A stretch of 64,000 nt of DNA from Halomonas sp. GD1P12 (GCF_025725645.1 NZ_CP107007.1:62001-126000); one strand, 5' to 3'. Positions 24,547 to 34,902 are shown, counted from the first letter of the stretch. Translations and numbers: made by a program. Notes: a model not told the origin generated them from the sequence alone.

Positions 24547-24972
24547 ATGTTCGATCACCTGGAGTCCGCCTTCAACTTTCACCAGCGCGCGCTTAGCCTT
24601 CGCCAGGCGCGCCACGACGTGCTGGCGGCCAACATCGCCAATGCCGACACGCCCAACTTCAAGGCGCGTGATATCGACTTCGCCAGCGAGCTAAAAAAGG
24701 CGGTCAGCACCGGAGCATCCGCCCAGCAAGGCGGTGGGGTAGCGCTTGCACGCACCTCCGAGCGCCATATCGAGGCGCAGGGGCGCGCTTGGCAAAGTAC
24801 CAGTACGGACCTTCTTTACCGGGTGCCCGATCAGCCGAGCCTTGATGGTAACACCGTCGATATGGACCGGGAGCGTTCACAGTTCACCGACAATGCCCTT
24901 CGCTATCAGGCGGGGCTGACGATCATGAACCGCCGCATTCAGGGCCTCAAAAACGCGATGCAGCCGGAATAA
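24547..24972 (+). CDS. flgB: Flagellar proximal rod protein FlgB
   Basis: Structural rod protein, 141 residues. It has the N-terminal rod/hook signature LAANIANADTPNFKARDIDF (residues 28-47), which directs export and axial assembly, and a C-terminal amphipathic helix (DNALRYQAGLTIMNRRIQGLKNA). GGGGG precedes the ATG. It is the first gene of the flgBCDEFGHIJ(KL) run. Confidence 0.93.
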   Translation: MFDHLESAFNFHQRALSLRQARHDVLAANIANADTPNFKARDIDFASELKKAVSTGASAQQGGGVALARTSERHIEAQGRAWQSTSTDLLYRVPDQPSLDGNTVDMDRERSQFTDNALRYQAGLTIMNRRIQGLKNAMQPE

Positions 24973-24998
24973 TCCGGCGCAAGGAGAGATAACCCCCG

Positions 24999-25409
24999 AT
25001 GTCGATGTTCTCAGCCTTTGATATCGCAAGCTCAGCGCTTAGCGCCCAAGCGCAGCGGATGAACGTGACCGCCAGCAACATGGCCAACGCCGACAGTATC
25101 GCCGGCCCCGACGGTGAAACCTACCGCGCCAAGCAGGTGATGTTCGAAACCCAGGCCCAAAACAACCGTTATGGTGTCGGCGGTGTACGCGTCACCGAGG
25201 TCGTCGAAGACGAGTCGCCGCTGCCACTTGAGTATATGCCGAACCATCCGGCTGCCGACGAAGATGGATACGTTGCCAAGCCTAACGTCGAGCCGGTGCA
25301 CGAAATGGTCAACATGATCTCCGCCTCGCGTTCGTATCAGGCCAATGTCGAAGTCTTCAACACGACCAAACAGATGATGGTTCAAACACTCTCGCTCGGT
25401 GAGGGCTAA
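24999..25409 (+). CDS. flgC: Flagellar proximal rod protein FlgC
   Basis: Rod protein of 136 residues. The N-terminal motif SALSAQAQRMNVTASNMANADS and the C-terminal VNMISASRSYQANVEVFNTTKQMM are the two halves of the axial-protein coiled coil. AAGGAG lies upstream, and a 26-bp gap separates it from flgB. Confidence 0.94.
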   Translation: MSMFSAFDIASSALSAQAQRMNVTASNMANADSIAGPDGETYRAKQVMFETQAQNNRYGVGGVRVTEVVEDESPLPLEYMPNHPAADEDGYVAKPNVEPVHEMVNMISASRSYQANVEVFNTTKQMMVQTLSLGEG

Positions 25410-25411
25410 AC

Positions 25412-26107
25412 ATGAATATCGATTCAAGCGTGATCAATAGCATCAACGGCGCTAACGGCAGCAGACCCAATCTCTCCGCCAGTCAGTCCCAGGAGATGCG
25501 CGACAGCTTCATGACGCTGTTGATTACTCAGCTGCAAAACCAGGACCCGATGAATCCGATGGATAACTCGGAGATGACCTCCCAGCTGGCCCAGATCAAT
25601 ACCGTCAGCGGAATCGAGCAGCTCAACGATACGTTGAACGGCATTACCCAACAGATGGACGCCGGGCGCGCGCTGCAGGCGGCGGGGCTGATCGACAAGG
25701 CGGTACTGGTGCCCGGCAATAACGTCATGGTCAGTGCCGATGCGGAAAACGGCAGCTATGCCACACCCTTTGGGATCGAGCTCGACAAACCCGCCGAGCA
25801 GGTAGTGGCTACCGTCACCGGCCAGTCTGGCGAGGTTGTATATACCCGCGAGCTGGGTCCGGTGAAAGCCGGCGTCGAGTCCTTTAGTTGGGGTGGTCTG
25901 ACCAACGAGGGCGTGGCGGTTCCCGATGGCGCTTACAAGGTGAATTTCAGAGCGACCGATGCCGATGGTGAGCTTCTCGAGTCGCGCGCGCTGAATTACG
26001 CGCTGGTGCAGGGCGTGTCACCCGGTAACGGCGGCAGTGACGTTCGTCTGGATCTGGGCGCTATCTACGGCCAGGTAGGACTCGACCAGGTCAAGCAGAT
26101 TCTTTGA
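25412..26107 (+). CDS. flgD: Hook assembly scaffold FlgD
   Basis: Hook-cap protein required for FlgE polymerisation and removed afterwards. It has 231 residues. The N-terminal MRDSFMTLLITQLQNQDPMNPMDN and EMTSQLAQINTVSGIEQLN are diagnostic; an FlgD Ig-like/tudor region follows (VSFSWGGL-like GVESFSWGGLTNEG). It begins 2 bp after the flgC stop. Confidence 0.93.
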   Translation: MNIDSSVINSINGANGSRPNLSASQSQEMRDSFMTLLITQLQNQDPMNPMDNSEMTSQLAQINTVSGIEQLNDTLNGITQQMDAGRALQAAGLIDKAVLVPGNNVMVSADAENGSYATPFGIELDKPAEQVVATVTGQSGEVVYTRELGPVKAGVESFSWGGLTNEGVAVPDGAYKVNFRATDADGELLESRALNYALVQGVSPGNGGSDVRLDLGAIYGQVGLDQVKQIL

Positions 26108-26143
26108 TCGTTCGCTTAACATTCATATTAGCAGGAGAGCATC

Positions 26144-27382
26144 ATGAGCTTTTCTCAAGCACTTAGCGGTTTGAACGCCCAGCGCGAAAAACTCAGCGCT
26201 ATTGGTAACAACATCGCCAACTCGCAAACCGTCGGATTCAAGAGCACTGACGTGCGGTTCGCTGACGTTTACGCTCAGTCGCGGATTGGCCTTGGGGTAC
26301 GTACCGCAAGCGTATTACAGAACTTCAGTCAGGGCAGTATCGAGTCCTCATCGCGTAATCTCGACCTGGCGATTTCCGGTGACGGCTTTTTCCGTTTTCA
26401 GCAGTCCAATGGCAGCATCGGTTACTCGCGAAACGGTCAGCTCACCATGACGCCGACGGGTGAACTGGTGAACGCTCAGGGTGCGCAGATCATGGGCTAT
26501 CCGGCTGATGCTGCTGGCAATGTTTTGTCTGGCGGTAATGTGGCGCCTTTGAGCGTGGACCCAGGCGACCTGGAAGCCAGCGCAACCAGCCAGCTCAACA
26601 TGACGTTGAACCTGAATAGTGGCCAGCCCGCTATCACGGGCGCCGCTCCAACGGCAGCAGAGCTTGAAGAGGGCATTGGCGCCGATCGCTATACCTTCTC
26701 TTCCAATCCGACGATTTTCGACTCTCAGGGTAACGCGCGCAATTTAACGCTTTATTTCACAAAAACCGGCGATAACGCTTGGCGCGTAGATGGGCGCTTG
26801 TCCGGTGGCCCTGGCGATGCACAAACCTACGGTCTGCCGGGTCTAACGACGCTCACGTTCAACCAGAACGGTACGCTTCAGGGCGGCGGCGAAGCAGCGC
26901 TTGCCATCAACGGCGGTGAGTTCAACAACACCATTCTGGCTAATTTGGATATCGATCTCAATTTCGCGGGTACTACTCAGTTTGCCAATACTTCCACGGT
27001 AAATGATATCGCCCAGAACGGTTACACCTCGGGCTCGCTGGTGGGTATCAGCATCCAGCAGGACGGTACCGTACAACGTAACTACTCCAACGAGCAGTCG
27101 CGTGCGGCAGGCCAGGTATCGCTGGTGAGCTTTCGTAACCCGGAGGGCTTGCAACCCATCGGCGACAACCTCTGGAGTGCCACGTCATCTTCGGGCCAGG
27201 AGCTAATCGGCGCGCCAGGAACGGGTCAGCGTGGCTTGCTCCAACCAGGGGCGACTGAGAACTCCAATGTCGATCTGGCGCAGGAACTGGTCGACATGAT
27301 CGTCTCCCAGCGCGCCTACCAGGCGAACTCGCAGACCATCAGTACTCAGGACGAGCTCCTGCAGACCATCATCAACCTGTAA
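26144..27382 (+). CDS. flgE: Flagellar hook protein FlgE
   Basis: Forms the hook. It has 412 residues, close to the Salmonella form (403). It begins SFSQALSGLNAQREKLSAIGNNIANSQTVGFK and ends VDMIVSQRAYQANSQTISTQDELLQTIINL, the conserved terminal helices. The central domains are more variable. AGGAG precedes the ATG. Confidence 0.95.
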   Translation: MSFSQALSGLNAQREKLSAIGNNIANSQTVGFKSTDVRFADVYAQSRIGLGVRTASVLQNFSQGSIESSSRNLDLAISGDGFFRFQQSNGSIGYSRNGQLTMTPTGELVNAQGAQIMGYPADAAGNVLSGGNVAPLSVDPGDLEASATSQLNMTLNLNSGQPAITGAAPTAAELEEGIGADRYTFSSNPTIFDSQGNARNLTLYFTKTGDNAWRVDGRLSGGPGDAQTYGLPGLTTLTFNQNGTLQGGGEAALAINGGEFNNTILANLDIDLNFAGTTQFANTSTVNDIAQNGYTSGSLVGISIQQDGTVQRNYSNEQSRAAGQVSLVSFRNPEGLQPIGDNLWSATSSSGQELIGAPGTGQRGLLQPGATENSNVDLAQELVDMIVSQRAYQANSQTISTQDELLQTIINL

Positions 27383-27409
27383 GTGCGGGGCCGAGTAGAG
27401 GAGTAGCGC

Positions 27410-28168
27410 GTGGATAGAATGCTGTATACCGCCATGAGCGGTGCCAAAAACGCGATGGATCAGCAGTCGGTGATGAGCAACAACCTCTCGAACGTTGCCA
27501 CCACCGGGTTTCGCGCGCAGCTTCAGGCCGCGCGTTCGGTACCCGTATTGGGCGCGGGCGCGCTCGACACCCGCGTTTCAGCGATGGCCACGACGCCGGG
27601 TAGCGACTTTTCCCAAGGGCCTGTCGAGCAAACCGGGCGTACCCTGGATGTCGCCATGCAAGATGGCGCCTGGCTTGCGGTATTGACCGACGATGGCACC
27701 GAAGCCTATACCCGGCGTGGTGATTTGCAGGTCGATAGTGACGGCGTGCTCTTGAACCTGGGTCGCCCGGTCGTGGGCGACGGTGGGCCGATCGCGCTAC
27801 CCCAGGGGGCGCAGCTCTCCATGGGCGCCGACGGCACCATCAGCGCTATTCCGCCCGGAGAGGGGCCCAATGCACTGGTGGATGTGGGCCGTATCAAGCT
27901 GGTAACGCCGGACGTCGCCACACTGACCCGTGGAGATGACGGCCTTTTCCGTGCACCCTTGAATGACGAGGGAGCGCCCGGTGTCTTGGCTGCCGATGAG
28001 ACGGCGCGGCTGGTAAGCGGGGCGCTCGAAGGCAGCAACGTCAGCGCAGTGGAGGCGATGGTCTCGATGATCGACGTACAGCGCCGCTACGACATGCAGA
28101 TGCGTGTGCTCAGCAATGCCGACGAGAATGCCCAACGCGCCAACAGCATGCTTTCACTTCAAGGCTGA
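27410..28168 (+). CDS. flgF: Flagellar proximal rod protein FlgF
   Basis: Rod protein of 252 residues starting at GTG 27410 with GAGGAG upstream. N-terminal MLYTAMSGAKNAMDQQSVMSNN and C-terminal VEAMVSMIDVQRRYDMQMRVLSN are characteristic. It is shorter than FlgG and lacks the FlgG-specific segment, which separates the two paralogues. Confidence 0.93.
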   Translation: MDRMLYTAMSGAKNAMDQQSVMSNNLSNVATTGFRAQLQAARSVPVLGAGALDTRVSAMATTPGSDFSQGPVEQTGRTLDVAMQDGAWLAVLTDDGTEAYTRRGDLQVDSDGVLLNLGRPVVGDGGPIALPQGAQLSMGADGTISAIPPGEGPNALVDVGRIKLVTPDVATLTRGDDGLFRAPLNDEGAPGVLAADETARLVSGALEGSNVSAVEAMVSMIDVQRRYDMQMRVLSNADENAQRANSMLSLQG

Positions 28169-28198
28169 CCCCAGCCGCCCGATTAAAGGATACCCATC

Positions 28199-28981
28199 AT
28201 GATCAAATCGTTGTGGACGGCGAAAACGGGGCTCGAGTCGCAGCAGACCAAGCTCGACGTGATCTCCAACAACCTGGCCAACGTCAGCACTAACGGGTTC
28301 AAGCGTTCGCGCCCGGTATTCGAAGATCTTCTTTATCAGAACATGCGTCAGCCCGGCGCTCAGAACAACATTCAGGATCGGCTGCCCTCGGGCATGCAGG
28401 TCGGTACCGGCGTACGCGCCGTGGCCACCGAGCGCCTGCATACTCAGGGCGGGCTGGAGCGCACTGATAACTCACGCGATTTAGCCATCAGCGGCGACGG
28501 TTTTTTCCAGGTGCTACTACCCGACGGCACGATCGGCTATACCCGCGACGGTGGCTTTCAGCTCAACGAAAACGGCCAGATGGTCACTGCCAACGGCTAC
28601 CCGCTTGAACCGGCGATCTTCGTGCCACCCAACGCGCTGTCGATCGGTATCGGCGAAGACGGCACGGTGAGTGTGCGCCAGCCGGGGGTCGCTCAGGATG
28701 CGGATATCGGCCAGATCACCGTGGCCTCCTTCATTAACCCGACGGGACTCGAGAGCATCGGCGGCAACCTTTATTTGGAAACCGGAGCATCCGGCGCGCC
28801 GAACCAGGATATTCCCGGTAACAACGGCGCCGGGCGTCTTTTCCAGGGCTTTGTCGAAACCTCCAACGTCAATGTAGTGGAGGAGATGGTCAACATGATC
28901 CAGACCCAGCGCGCCTATGAAATCAACAGCCGCGCGGTCTCCACCAGTGACGAGATGCTGGCGCGCTTGAGCCAGCTGTAA
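28199..28981 (+). CDS. flgG: Flagellar distal rod protein FlgG
   Basis: Distal rod protein, exactly the usual 260 residues. Conserved features are [44 protein letters not shown] and the C-terminal [20 protein letters not shown]. The FlgG-specific QNMRQPGAQ stretch that straightens the rod is present. Confidence 0.96.
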   Translation: MIKSLWTAKTGLESQQTKLDVISNNLANVSTNGFKRSRPVFEDLLYQNMRQPGAQNNIQDRLPSGMQVGTGVRAVATERLHTQGGLERTDNSRDLAISGDGFFQVLLPDGTIGYTRDGGFQLNENGQMVTANGYPLEPAIFVPPNALSIGIGEDGTVSVRQPGVAQDADIGQITVASFINPTGLESIGGNLYLETGASGAPNQDIPGNNGAGRLFQGFVETSNVNVVEEMVNMIQTQRAYEINSRAVSTSDEMLARLSQL

Positions 28982-29015
28982 TTGCGGAATTCCGGTCTTG
29001 AACACAGGGCGTTCG

Positions 29016-29705
29016 ATGTATAAAAAAACCGCGCTTTCTCGCCGTTTTGCGCAGCTGGCCGTGGCGCTGTTGATCCTTCTAGCCGCCGGGTGCGCGCAGA
29101 TTCCGCGCGCGTCGGTGGTCGGCGAGCAGGAGCAGATCAACATCATCGATCGGCCACCGGCAGTGGCCAACGGCTCGATCTATCAATCGCGGCGCGGCTA
29201 CCATCCGCTGTTCGAAGACCGCCGCCCGCGGGCAATCGGCGATATTTTGACCATCGTGCTCAACGAGCAGGTCAGCGCCAGCCAGAACTCGCAGTCGAGT
29301 GCCAACCGCAGCGGCTCCGGCTCGCTTGATATCGCTCAGATTCCCGAGATCATCGACTTTCTGGAAGATTACGGCTTCGATGTCGCTGGCGACAACGTCT
29401 TTGCCGGCAGCGGCAGCACCCAAGCCAACAACACCATGACCGGCACGATCACCGTCTCGGTGTTGGAAGTGCTCAACAACGGCTATCTTCGCGTGCGTGG
29501 CGAAAAGCAGATCGCGATCAATCAGGGGACCGAGTTCATCCGTTTCTCCGGCGTGGTCAATCCACAAACGGTGACGGCGGCGAATACCGTCCCTTCCAAT
29601 CAGGTTGCCGATGCGCGCATCGAGTACGTGGGCGATGGCTACATCAACGAAGCGCAGCACATGGGCTGGCTGCAGCGCTTCTTCCTCAACGTGTCGCCGT
29701 TCTAG
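29016..29705 (+). CDS. flgH: Flagellar L-ring lipoprotein FlgH
   Basis: Outer-membrane L-ring subunit, about 229 residues. The lipoprotein signal ends in LLAAGC (lipobox, Cys at about residue 26). The family motifs are [30 protein letters not shown] and [20 protein letters not shown]. The ATG at 29016 has AGGG seven bases upstream; an upstream TTG at 28998 would lengthen the signal and is less likely. Confidence 0.94.
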   Translation: MYKKTALSRRFAQLAVALLILLAAGCAQIPRASVVGEQEQINIIDRPPAVANGSIYQSRRGYHPLFEDRRPRAIGDILTIVLNEQVSASQNSQSSANRSGSGSLDIAQIPEIIDFLEDYGFDVAGDNVFAGSGSTQANNTMTGTITVSVLEVLNNGYLRVRGEKQIAINQGTEFIRFSGVVNPQTVTAANTVPSNQVADARIEYVGDGYINEAQHMGWLQRFFLNVSPF

Positions 29706-29723
29706 GCGCTCGAGAAGAGAGTG

Positions 29724-30845
29724 ATGATGACTTCATTGAACCTCAAGCGCCGCCTCAAAGCCGCCGTGCTGGTCGCTTTTTGCGTACTGGCGGGCAGCGC
29801 CCAAGCGGAAAGCGTACGTGAGCTGGCCAATTTTGCTGGTGTGCGCGACAACCAGCTCGTGGGCTACGGCCTGGTGGTCGGCCTCGACAGCACCGGTGAC
29901 CAGACGACCCAAGCGCCGTTCACCAGCCAAAGCTTGACCAACATGCTCTCGCAGCTCGGCGTGAGCGTACCGCCGGGCACCAATTTACAGCTGCGCAACG
30001 TCGCCGCCGTCATGGTGACCGCGGATCTGCCGCCGTTTGCCCGCCCGGGCCAGCGCCTCGATATCGTCGTTTCGTCGATTGCCAACGCCCGTAGCCTGCG
30101 CGGCGGCACGCTCTTGATGACGCCGCTCAAGGGCGCCGACGGCGACACCTACGCCATCGCCCAGGGCAACATGCTGGTCGGTGGCGCCGGTGCCCAGGCT
30201 GGCGGTAGCAGCGTGCAGATCAACCAGCAGGCCGCCGGGCGTATTCCGGGCGGCGCACTGGTGGAGCGTGAAGTCGCGCTCAACCTGGGCGGCAACGGCG
30301 GCTTGCTCGAACTTCAGCTCAATCAACCGGATTTTGGCACCGCTCAACGGATGGTGAGCGCGATCAATACCGAGTTCGGCCAGTCGGTGGCCTACGCGCG
30401 CAACGGCGGCGTCATCGCGCTCGACGGGCCAATGGACGCGAATCTGCGGGTCAACTTCATGGCACGCGTCGAAAACGTTCAGCTCACCCCGATGGATGCG
30501 CCGGCACGCGTGGTGCTCAACTCGCGTACCGGCTCCGTGGTCATGAACAGCGCCGTGACGCTGCGCCAGGCCGCGGTCGCCCACGGCAACCTGTCGATCG
30601 TCATCGATAGTCAGTTCGGCGTCAGCCAGCCCGCGCCGCTGGGCCAGGGCGAGACCGTGGTGGTACCCAATGCGGATATCGACATCAATCAGCGCGAAGC
30701 TTTCCTGCAGATCGTCGAAGGCGCTCAGCTCAACGAGGTAGTCAACGCCTTGAACGCACTCGGCGCCACACCCCAGGATTTGATGTCGATTCTCGAAGCG
30801 CTCAAGGCGTCCGGGTCGCTGCGCGCCGAGCTCGAGGTGATCTGA
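29724..30845 (+). CDS. flgI: Flagellar P-ring protein FlgI
   Basis: Periplasmic P-ring subunit of about 373 residues with a Sec signal peptide (cleavage after GSAQA). Conserved GVRDNQLVGYGLVVGLDSTGD, LSQLGVSVPPG and NVAAVMVTADLPPFARPGQ follow. A GTG three bases upstream and an ATG three bases downstream are alternative starts. Its stop overlaps the flgJ ATG. Confidence 0.95.
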   Translation: MMTSLNLKRRLKAAVLVAFCVLAGSAQAESVRELANFAGVRDNQLVGYGLVVGLDSTGDQTTQAPFTSQSLTNMLSQLGVSVPPGTNLQLRNVAAVMVTADLPPFARPGQRLDIVVSSIANARSLRGGTLLMTPLKGADGDTYAIAQGNMLVGGAGAQAGGSSVQINQQAAGRIPGGALVEREVALNLGGNGGLLELQLNQPDFGTAQRMVSAINTEFGQSVAYARNGGVIALDGPMDANLRVNFMARVENVQLTPMDAPARVVLNSRTGSVVMNSAVTLRQAAVAHGNLSIVIDSQFGVSQPAPLGQGETVVVPNADIDINQREAFLQIVEGAQLNEVVNALNALGATPQDLMSILEALKASGSLRAELEVI

Positions 30846-31879
30846 TGAGCATGACCAGCATGTCCAACCAGCTCGCCTTCGACATGAGCGGCTTTCAGCG
30901 CTTGCAGCACAACGCCCGTGTCGACCCGGAAGCCGGTGCTCAGGGCGCCGCCCAGCAGTTCGAGGCGCTGTTCGTGCAGATGATGATGAAGAGCATGCGC
31001 GACGCGACGCCTTCTGGTGGACTGTTGAACAGCAGTGCCGGCGACACCTACCAGCAGATGCTGGATCAGCAGTGGTCGCAGGTGATCGCCGAGAAGGGCG
31101 TAGGGCTTGCCGACGTGCTGGTCGAGCAGCTTACCCGCCAGGGTGCAATCAAGGGCGGCGGGAAAAACGACGACGAGATTCAGGCGCTGATTGCCGGCAT
31201 TCCCCGCGGCACGCCGCGAGTACTCGACGACCCGCTACAGCCCGCTGGCCCCGGTGGCCAGGAGAGCGGTCGCTTTCTTAGAGAGCTCGAAGCGATTCGC
31301 CAGGGCAGGGCTGCACCGGAGCAGGCGAGCGTTGAGCGCTCGCCGACATCGGCTAATGCCGCCGCGCCCCTCATCAACGCCAACGCGCCGGATCACGTGA
31401 AGCGGTTTATGGCCACGCTCGCCGGCCCCGCCCAGGTGGCCAGTCAGGCAAGCGGTGTGCCCGCCGAGCTGATTTTGGCCCAGGCGGCGCTGGAAACCGG
31501 CTGGGGGCGTCACGAAATCCCCACTCACCAGGGTGGCAACAGCCACAATCTGTTCGGGATCAAGGCGGGCAGCCGTTGGCAGGGCGCGACGACCGATATC
31601 GTTACCCACGAATATCTCAACGGACAGCGCACGCGCATGGTGGATACCTTCCGCGTGTATGACTCCTTCGAGCACGCCTTCACCGACTACGCCAACCTGA
31701 TCGGTCAGAACCCGCGCTACGCCGGAGTGGTCGAGGCGCAAAGCGCCGAGCAGGCCGCGCGCGCGCTGCAAAGCGGCGGCTACGCGACCGACCCGCGTTA
31801 CGCCGAGAAGCTCGTTGCCATCATGAAGACCATGGGGCCGCTACCGGCCGGGCAGGAATTTTTGGCCGACGCGCGCTAA
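30845..31879 (+). CDS. flgJ: Rod-capping muramidase FlgJ
   Basis: A 344-residue two-domain protein. The N-terminal part (about 1-110; QGAAQQFEALFVQMMMKSMRDA) caps the growing rod. The C-terminal part (about 180-335) is a peptidoglycan hydrolase of the glucosaminidase fold, with ELILAQAALETGWGRHEI (catalytic Glu) and NLFGIKAG. It lets the rod cross the cell wall. It overlaps flgI by one base. Confidence 0.93.
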   Translation: MSMTSMSNQLAFDMSGFQRLQHNARVDPEAGAQGAAQQFEALFVQMMMKSMRDATPSGGLLNSSAGDTYQQMLDQQWSQVIAEKGVGLADVLVEQLTRQGAIKGGGKNDDEIQALIAGIPRGTPRVLDDPLQPAGPGGQESGRFLRELEAIRQGRAAPEQASVERSPTSANAAAPLINANAPDHVKRFMATLAGPAQVASQASGVPAELILAQAALETGWGRHEIPTHQGGNSHNLFGIKAGSRWQGATTDIVTHEYLNGQRTRMVDTFRVYDSFEHAFTDYANLIGQNPRYAGVVEAQSAEQAARALQSGGYATDPRYAEKLVAIMKTMGPLPAGQEFLADAR

Positions 31880-31885
31880 CGCCGT

Positions 31886-31912
31886 TAAAGCTTTTTAACG
31901 AGCCGCCGATAA
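31886..31912 (+). promoter_or_regulatory. Sigma-28 (FliA) promoter for flgKL
   Basis: TAAA, 15 bases, GCCGATAA: a full match to the enterobacterial FliA consensus, in the 60-bp gap between flgJ and flgK. It makes flgKL a late transcription unit in addition to read-through from flgB. Confidence 0.92.
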
Positions 31913-31939
31913 AAGAAGCATCGGCTTGAGGACTGAACC

Positions 31940-33562
31940 ATGAGCATGTTTTCGACGGGCCTGAGCGGCCTGAACGCGGCGCAAAATGCGCTGAGCGCGA
32001 CCAGCAACAACATCAGCAACCTGTTTACGCCAGGCTACAACCGCGAGTTGCCCAAACTAAGCGAAGCGGGCGTGGGTGGCGGCGTGCGCGTGGATGCCAT
32101 CGAGCGTCAGTTCAATACATACGTAGCCAACCAGCTCAATAACGCTAAAACCCAATCGAGCGCGCTGGAAACCTATAACAATCAGATCACCCAGATCGAT
32201 AATCTTCTGGCGGATCGTGAGGCAGGGCTTTCGCCGCTCATTCAGGACTTCTTCTCCTCGTTGGATGCGCTGGCAAGCTCCCCCTCCGACCCGGCCGCTC
32301 GTCAGGGCGTGCTCGGCGCAGCGGATACGTTGAGCGCACAGTTTCGCTCTTTTGATGGCTATCTGCAGGACATGCAGAACAACGTCAACAACCAGGTGCG
32401 CGACGAAGTCACTCAGATCAATAACACCCTCGAACAAATTGCCGATTTCAATCGCGAAATTTCGCTGGCCCGTGCGCGGACCGGCCAGGCGCCCAACGGT
32501 CTGCTCAACCAGCGCGACCAGCTGGTGTCCGATCTCAACGAGCGCATGGATCTGCGTCTCAACGTTCAGGACGGCAAGACGTACAACGTTAGCCTGCCCA
32601 ACGGCCAGCCGCTGGTCACGGGGACATCGAGCTTCAAACTGGAAGCCGTGCAAGCCGACAGCGATCCTCAGCGCACCGTCGTGGGCTATCGCGACGGAGG
32701 CAATAACCTCATAAAACTCGACGAGTCCACCATCAAGGGCGGCTCGCTGGGCGGCTTGATGAGTTTTCGCGCTGAAACGCTGGACAAGACGCAGAACCAG
32801 ATCGGCCAGCTGGCGGTATCGCTATCGGTCGCTTTCAATGAGCAGCACAAGCAGGGCATCGATCTCAACGGCGAGGGCGGTCAGGACTTTTTCAACATTG
32901 GCCAGCCGCAGGCGTACAGCTATCCAAACAACGACGCCGAGGTGACGTCCATCGCCTTCGATGTTGAGGCTACTGATGAGCTTCGGGCAACGGACTATAC
33001 CGTCAGATTCGACGAGAGCGGTGAGCCCAGCGTTACCCGCAAGGACAATGGCCAAGCGGTCGATGTAAGTGAAGGCTGGGATAGCGCTACCAACACGCTC
33101 GCCTTCGGCGGCATACGAATGGAGTTTAGCGCCCAGCCCGCTAACGGCGATCGTTTCGACGTTCAGCCCGTGCGTCGCGCCGGGGCCGGTATGGAAACCG
33201 CCTTCAACGATCTGGACAAGATTGCGGCCGGCGAAGAGGCCGCGAGCGGCGACAACCGTAACGCGCGCAAGCTTCAGGACCTTCAGGGAGAAAACATCGT
33301 GGGCGGGCGCGCCTCGCTGAGCGGCGCCTACGGGGCGCTGGTATCGGATGTCGGTAACCGTACCAATATCACTCAGGTAAATTTGGAAGCGCGCCAGGGG
33401 CTGACCGACCAGCTTCGTGCCGTACAGCAGTCCGAGTCCGGCGTTAACCTCGACGAAGAGGCAGCCAATCTGATTCGCTACCAGCAGTTCTACGCGGCCA
33501 ATGCGCGGGTGATCGATACCGCGGGCAGTTTGCTGGACACCATCCTGAATCTGCGCAGCTAA
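31940..33562 (+). CDS. flgK: Hook-filament junction protein FlgK (HAP1)
   Basis: First hook-associated protein, 540 residues. Its N-terminus STGLSGLNAAQNALSATSNNISNLFTPGYN and C-terminus ESGVNLDEEAANLIRYQQFYAANARVIDTAG are diagnostic. The middle resembles other FlgK central domains only loosely. It is exported with FlgN's help. Confidence 0.95.
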   Translation: MSMFSTGLSGLNAAQNALSATSNNISNLFTPGYNRELPKLSEAGVGGGVRVDAIERQFNTYVANQLNNAKTQSSALETYNNQITQIDNLLADREAGLSPLIQDFFSSLDALASSPSDPAARQGVLGAADTLSAQFRSFDGYLQDMQNNVNNQVRDEVTQINNTLEQIADFNREISLARARTGQAPNGLLNQRDQLVSDLNERMDLRLNVQDGKTYNVSLPNGQPLVTGTSSFKLEAVQADSDPQRTVVGYRDGGNNLIKLDESTIKGGSLGGLMSFRAETLDKTQNQIGQLAVSLSVAFNEQHKQGIDLNGEGGQDFFNIGQPQAYSYPNNDAEVTSIAFDVEATDELRATDYTVRFDESGEPSVTRKDNGQAVDVSEGWDSATNTLAFGGIRMEFSAQPANGDRFDVQPVRRAGAGMETAFNDLDKIAAGEEAASGDNRNARKLQDLQGENIVGGRASLSGAYGALVSDVGNRTNITQVNLEARQGLTDQLRAVQQSESGVNLDEEAANLIRYQQFYAANARVIDTAGSLLDTILNLRS

Positions 33563-33576
33563 GGGAGGCATCTACC

Positions 33577-34836
33577 ATGCGTATCAGCAGCGTTACCATG
33601 TACGAGCAAAGCTCTGCGTCCATTAACCGCCAGCAGGGTGACTTTTTAAGGATTGGCCAGCAGCTCTCCAGCGGGCGCAAGGTGGTGAATCCTTCGGACA
33701 ACCCGCAGGCGGCCTCGCAGGCGGTAGGGGTGTCCCAGTCCATGGCGATGACCGAGCAGTACGGTAACTCGCGTGTCTCGGCACGTACATCGCTTGCTCA
33801 AAGCGAAAGCGTACTGAACAGCGTTAGCGACTCGATCACCAGCGCCAAGACACTGCTGATCCAGGCCTCCAGCGATACGCTCAGCAACGCCGATCGCGAG
33901 TCGATCGCCAGTGAGTTAAAAGGTGTCTACCAGACGCTGATCGGTCAGGCCAACACCGCCGACGGCAACGGCCGCTATCTCTTCGGTGGCCAAATCGATA
34001 ACGCGCCGCCCTATGTTGCCAACGACCAGGGCGCCATGAAATACAACGGCAGTGACATCGTGCGCGAGCAGCGTATCGATAGTGCTCGCAACATGCCGGT
34101 GGCCGAAAGCGGCCGCTCGATTTTTCAGAAGGTCCCCAGTGGCGCAGGCTATATTGGTGAAGCAGTGCGTTCGGACGGTGCTCGTAACGCCGGTAGCGTG
34201 ATCCTTGGTGGCCCGCAGGTGAGTGATGTCAACGGCGAAGGCTATGGTGACGATTATCGAATCACGTTTGGTGGTGACGCCGATACGCCCACGCTAAGCG
34301 TGCAGCGCCTGACCCAGGACGACGGCTGGCAGCCGGTCCCGGATATGACGGACATCGCCTATACCGGCGGTGACGCACCTCAACGCCTCGTGTTCGGCGG
34401 GCTTAGCGTATCGTTAAGCGGCGCCTCCGAGGCGGCTGATGAAGTCAACATCAGTCAGGCCAAAAACGGTCAGCGCGAGCCCGATCTATTCAAGGCCATG
34501 GAAGAGGCCATTCGTGTGCTCGAAAATCCAGCGACGACCAACGTCGAAAAAGCCGATTTTCGCAACACGTTGAATACCGCCATGCGCGACCTGGACAACG
34601 CGCTGGACAACGTACTGACCGTGCGCGCCTCGGCTGGCGCCAGGCTCAACGAGCTGGATGTGATCGACTCCATCGCCAGCAACCGTATGATGAGCTATAC
34701 CCAAACGATGTCTGATCTCGTGGATCTGGACTACGTTGAGGCGATCTCGGAGTACAGCCTGCGTCAGGTCGGTCTGCAGGCCTCTCAGCGTACCTTTGTC
34801 GATATGGGCGGCATGTCGCTGTTCAACTATATGTAA
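33577..34836 (+). CDS. flgL: Hook-filament junction protein FlgL (HAP3)
   Basis: Second hook-filament junction protein, 419 residues (317 in Salmonella), so the central domain is larger. The flagellin-like N-terminus is VTMYEQSSASINRQQGDFLRIGQQLSSGRKVVNPSDNP and the C-terminus is DVIDSIASNRMMSYTQTMSDLVDLDYVEAIS. It ends just before a strong terminator. AGGGAGG lies upstream of the ATG. Confidence 0.94.
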   Translation: MRISSVTMYEQSSASINRQQGDFLRIGQQLSSGRKVVNPSDNPQAASQAVGVSQSMAMTEQYGNSRVSARTSLAQSESVLNSVSDSITSAKTLLIQASSDTLSNADRESIASELKGVYQTLIGQANTADGNGRYLFGGQIDNAPPYVANDQGAMKYNGSDIVREQRIDSARNMPVAESGRSIFQKVPSGAGYIGEAVRSDGARNAGSVILGGPQVSDVNGEGYGDDYRITFGGDADTPTLSVQRLTQDDGWQPVPDMTDIAYTGGDAPQRLVFGGLSVSLSGASEAADEVNISQAKNGQREPDLFKAMEEAIRVLENPATTNVEKADFRNTLNTAMRDLDNALDNVLTVRASAGARLNELDVIDSIASNRMMSYTQTMSDLVDLDYVEAISEYSLRQVGLQASQRTFVDMGGMSLFNYM

Positions 34837-34869
34837 GCCGTCCAACACCATCTTTTGCATTACCATTTG

Positions 34870-34893
34870 GCCACCGTTCGCGGTGGCTTTTTT
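34870..34893 (+). terminator. Terminator after flgL
   Basis: GCCACCG-TTCG-CGGTGGC followed by six T residues: a 7-bp stem on a stable UUCG loop, between the convergent flgL and fliR genes. Confidence 0.9.
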
Positions 34894-34902
34894 ATGGCGA
34901 AC